DNA of 7,225 bases. It comes from Streptomyces speibonae (GTDB lineage: Bacteria; Actinomycetota; Actinomycetes; Streptomycetales; Streptomycetaceae). The stretch's first letter is position 1. The number at the start of each line of letters is the position of its first letter. Shown here piece by piece: positions 5,841-7,225 of the stretch. The translations under genes and the position numbers were made by a program. Location: NCBI GenBank assembly GCA_000715605.1, contig KL568571.1, forward strand, positions 1-7,225. Reading direction: 5' to 3'. The notes below the pieces were generated by a model. It was given only the letters and a program-made list of their open reading frames with translations, was not told the origin of the DNA and did not search any database.

Positions 5841-6437
5841 ATGAGTGCTGACGAGATCATCGACATCGTCGACGCGAACGACCGGGTGGTCGGGCGGTCG
5901 CCCCGCGGCGAGGCCTACGCGCAGGGCCTGCGCCGCCGCTGCGCCTTCGTCCTCGTCCGGGACGCCGAGGGGCGGATCTTCGTCCACCGCCGCACGCCGG
6001 GCAAGGCGGTCTTCCCGTCCCTGTACGACATGTTCGTCGGCGGCGTGGTCGGCGCGGGCGAGGACTACGACGAGGCGGCCCTGCGGGAGGCGGAGGAGGA
6101 GCTGGGCGTGAGCGGACTCCCGCGCCCCGAGTACCTCTTCAAGTTCCTGTACGACGACGGGGCGGGCCGCACCTGGTGGTCGGCGGTGTACGAGGTGCGC
6201 TGCGAGCTGCCGGTGCGGCCGCAGGCCGAGGAGGTGGCGTGGCACGCCTTCCTGCCCCGGGCCGAGGTGGAGCGGCGCCTGGCCGAGGGCGAGTGGGAGT
6301 GGGTGCCGGACGGGCTGGCGGCGTACGAGCGGCTCAGTGCGTGGCGGTCGGGGAAGGGCGGGCCGGGTGGTCCCGGGGGTGCGGACGGCCCCGGGGGTTC
6401 GGGTCCGGCGGAGCCGTCGGTAGGGTCGCCGACGTGA
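5841..6437 (+). CDS. Nudix hydrolase, YfcD/IPP-isomerase-like type
   Basis: This 198-residue protein has a complete Nudix box at residues 68-90: G68-x5-E74, then R82-E83 and E86-E87 with G89, matching GX5EX7REUXEEXGU. These residues bind the divalent metal and catalyse hydrolysis of a diphosphate linked to another group. The N-terminus, EIIDIVDANDRVVGRSPRGE, followed by LRRRCAFVLV, resembles the YfcD-like branch related to isopentenyl-diphosphate isomerase; the substrate is unknown. I chose ATG 5841 because the family similarity begins there. The longer frame from TTG 5721 would add a low-complexity Gly/Arg stretch and a TTA codon. A weak GGATGG lies five bases upstream. Residues after about 171 are a Gly/Pro tail. 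The stop overlaps the next start in GTGA, so translation is coupled. Confidence 0.9.
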   Translation: MSADEIIDIVDANDRVVGRSPRGEAYAQGLRRRCAFVLVRDAEGRIFVHRRTPGKAVFPSLYDMFVGGVVGAGEDYDEAALREAEEELGVSGLPRPEYLFKFLYDDGAGRTWWSAVYEVRCELPVRPQAEEVAWHAFLPRAEVERRLAEGEWEWVPDGLAAYERLSAWRSGKGGPGGPGGADGPGGSGPAEPSVGSPT

Positions 6438-6835
6438 TCGAGTATGTGCGGAACGTCCGGTTGTGGTTCGCGCCCGCGGCGATGCGGGAGGAGGGCGACA
6501 CGCCCGACTACCGGTTCTCGCTGGCCAACGAGCGCACCTTCCTCGCCTGGCTGCGGACCGCCCTCGCCCTGGTCGGCGGCGGGTTCGCCCTGGACCAGTT
6601 CCTGCCGGATCTGCGGTGGGGCTGGCGGGTGGGGCTCGCGCTGGCGCTGCTCAGCGCCGGGGCGCTGTGCGCGCTGCGGGCCATCAACCACTGGGTGCGG
6701 TGCGAGCGGGCCATGCGGCGCGGTGAGGATCTGCCGGTGTCGCGGTTCCCGGCGGTGCTGAGTGTGGTGGTGTCGGTGGTGGCCGTGGCGATGATCGTGG
6801 TGGTGCTGGTGGGGTTGGAGGGGTGGCAGAGGTGA
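6434..6835 (+). CDS. DUF202 (YidH-like) membrane protein, first copy
   Basis: This 133-residue protein carries a full DUF202 domain. The signature PDYRFSLANERTFLAWLRTALALVGGG (24-50) leads into the first membrane helix, followed by helices at about 64-84 and 106-128. The function of DUF202 proteins is not established. The GTG at 6434 overlaps the Nudix stop as GTGA, with TAGGG eight bases upstream (6421-6425), so this start is preferred over the longer frame beginning at 6176, which lies inside the Nudix gene. It is followed directly by a second DUF202 gene, suggesting the two products work together, perhaps in one membrane complex. Confidence 0.88.
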   Translation: MIEYVRNVRLWFAPAAMREEGDTPDYRFSLANERTFLAWLRTALALVGGGFALDQFLPDLRWGWRVGLALALLSAGALCALRAINHWVRCERAMRRGEDLPVSRFPAVLSVVVSVVAVAMIVVVLVGLEGWQR

Positions 6836-7200
6836 GCGGGGCGGGATCCCCGGGGGCCGCGTCTCCGGGGGACGGAGCCACGCAGCCTGAGCGGGATCCC
6901 GGGTTGCAGTCGGAGCGGACCCGGCTGGCGTGGCGGCGTACGACGCTGTCGAGCACGGTGGTGGCCGTGCTGGCCGGGAAGGCGCTGCTGGGGAGTGGGG
7001 GTGCGGTGGGGATCGTGGTGGCGGCGGGTGTGGTGTTCGCCGCCTGCTGGGTGGGGTTCTGGGTGATCGCCCACCGGCGGATCCGGGTGCTGGAGGGGAC
7101 GAGGGTGCCGGGGGCGCTGGAGCATCGGTATGCGGTGACTGTGGTGGTGTGTCTGGTGGTGACGGTGGCGTGTGGGGTGTGGCCGGTGCTGCGGGGGTGA
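6832..7200 (+). CDS. DUF202 membrane protein, second copy
   Basis: This 122-residue protein begins with a short Gly/Ser/Pro-rich, probably disordered N-terminus. The DUF202 signature RDPGLQSERTRLAWRRTTLS (21-40) follows, then three membrane helices at about 41-54, 58-80 and 101-119. I chose GTG 6832 over GTG 6823. GGAGGGG (6817-6823) is then spaced eight bases away, and the start overlaps the previous stop as GTGA; at 6823 the same Shine-Dalgarno would touch the start codon. It is shorter and different in sequence from the first copy, so it looks like a distinct subfamily and not a recent duplicate. Function unknown. Confidence 0.87.
   Translation: MSGAGSPGAASPGDGATQPERDPGLQSERTRLAWRRTTLSSTVVAVLAGKALLGSGGAVGIVVAAGVVFAACWVGFWVIAHRRIRVLEGTRVPGALEHRYAVTVVVCLVVTVACGVWPVLRG
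6841..6900. repeat. 10-bp direct repeat inside the second DUF202 gene
   Basis: GCGGGATCCC occurs exactly at 6841-6850 and 6891-6900, 50 bp apart, each containing the palindrome GGGATCCC. Both lie in the region encoding the low-complexity N-terminus. It is probably a by-product of coding composition. Confidence 0.35.
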
Positions 7201-7207
7201 GGCCGCA

Positions 7208-7224
7208 GGGGGTGTTTCGCCCCC
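7208..7224 (+). terminator. Hairpin after the Nudix-DUF202 operon
   Basis: GGGGG (7208-7212) pairs with CCCCC (7220-7224), and the inner bases TG/CG can extend the stem around a TTT loop. It begins seven bases after the stop of the last gene, where a terminator is expected. The window ends one base later, so any T-tract cannot be seen. Confidence 0.55.
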
Positions 7225-7225
7225 G

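Noticed and set aside
5672..5866. 64-residue minus-strand frame across the divergent region and the Nudix start
   Set aside because: It overlaps the Nudix N-terminus, has no recognisable domain and crosses the repeat-rich control region; its composition reflects the opposite strand.
6361..6400. CCCGGGGGT direct repeat at 6372-6380 and 6390-6398
   Set aside because: It encodes the Gly/Pro tail of the Nudix protein and is explained by low-complexity coding sequence.

Overview
The window looks like chromosomal DNA from a Streptomyces or close actinomycete. Base composition is very GC-rich, GTG starts are frequent, no TTA codon was noticed in the genes called, and the protein families are typical of the genus. 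I see no tRNA, rRNA, CRISPR array, transposase or integrase. Most of the window is ordinary metabolic and membrane-protein coding sequence.

Layout, left to right. (1) Positions 1-1509, plus strand: the last codons of an upstream gene, probably gluconokinase judging by position and its Ala/Leu-rich tail, then a short spacer with a 14-bp palindrome, then a full-length GntP-family gluconate permease. (2) Positions 1502-5582, minus strand: four genes that read as one transcription unit in the order TPR-like protein (4632-5582), APC-family amino acid permease (3031-4572), Tat-type molybdopterin oxidoreductase (2199-2954) and four-helix b-type cytochrome (1502-2215). The last two overlap by 17 bp and form a plausible extracytoplasmic molybdoenzyme plus membrane electron-donor pair. 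The cytochrome gene converges on gntP and overlaps its 3' end by 8 bp. (3) Positions 5583-5840: the divergent control region, with an AT-richer core that carries several related short repeats, and a GC-rich leader with a 16-bp direct repeat. (4) Positions 5841-7200, plus strand: a YfcD/IPP-isomerase-like Nudix hydrolase followed by two different DUF202 membrane proteins, each junction being a GTGA stop/start overlap. A hairpin after the last gene sits at the window edge.

How they may work together: the gluconate pair imports and phosphorylates gluconate. The minus-strand unit joins an amino acid or amine importer with a redox pair that probably reduces or oxidises a small extracytoplasmic substrate using quinone-pool electrons; the shared substrate is unknown. 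The Nudix-DUF202-DUF202 cluster is translationally coupled and its role is unknown. No clearly new system is evident. The best leads are the repeats in the 5670-5760 divergent region, the molybdoenzyme/cytochrome pair tied to a permease, and the coupled DUF202 pair.
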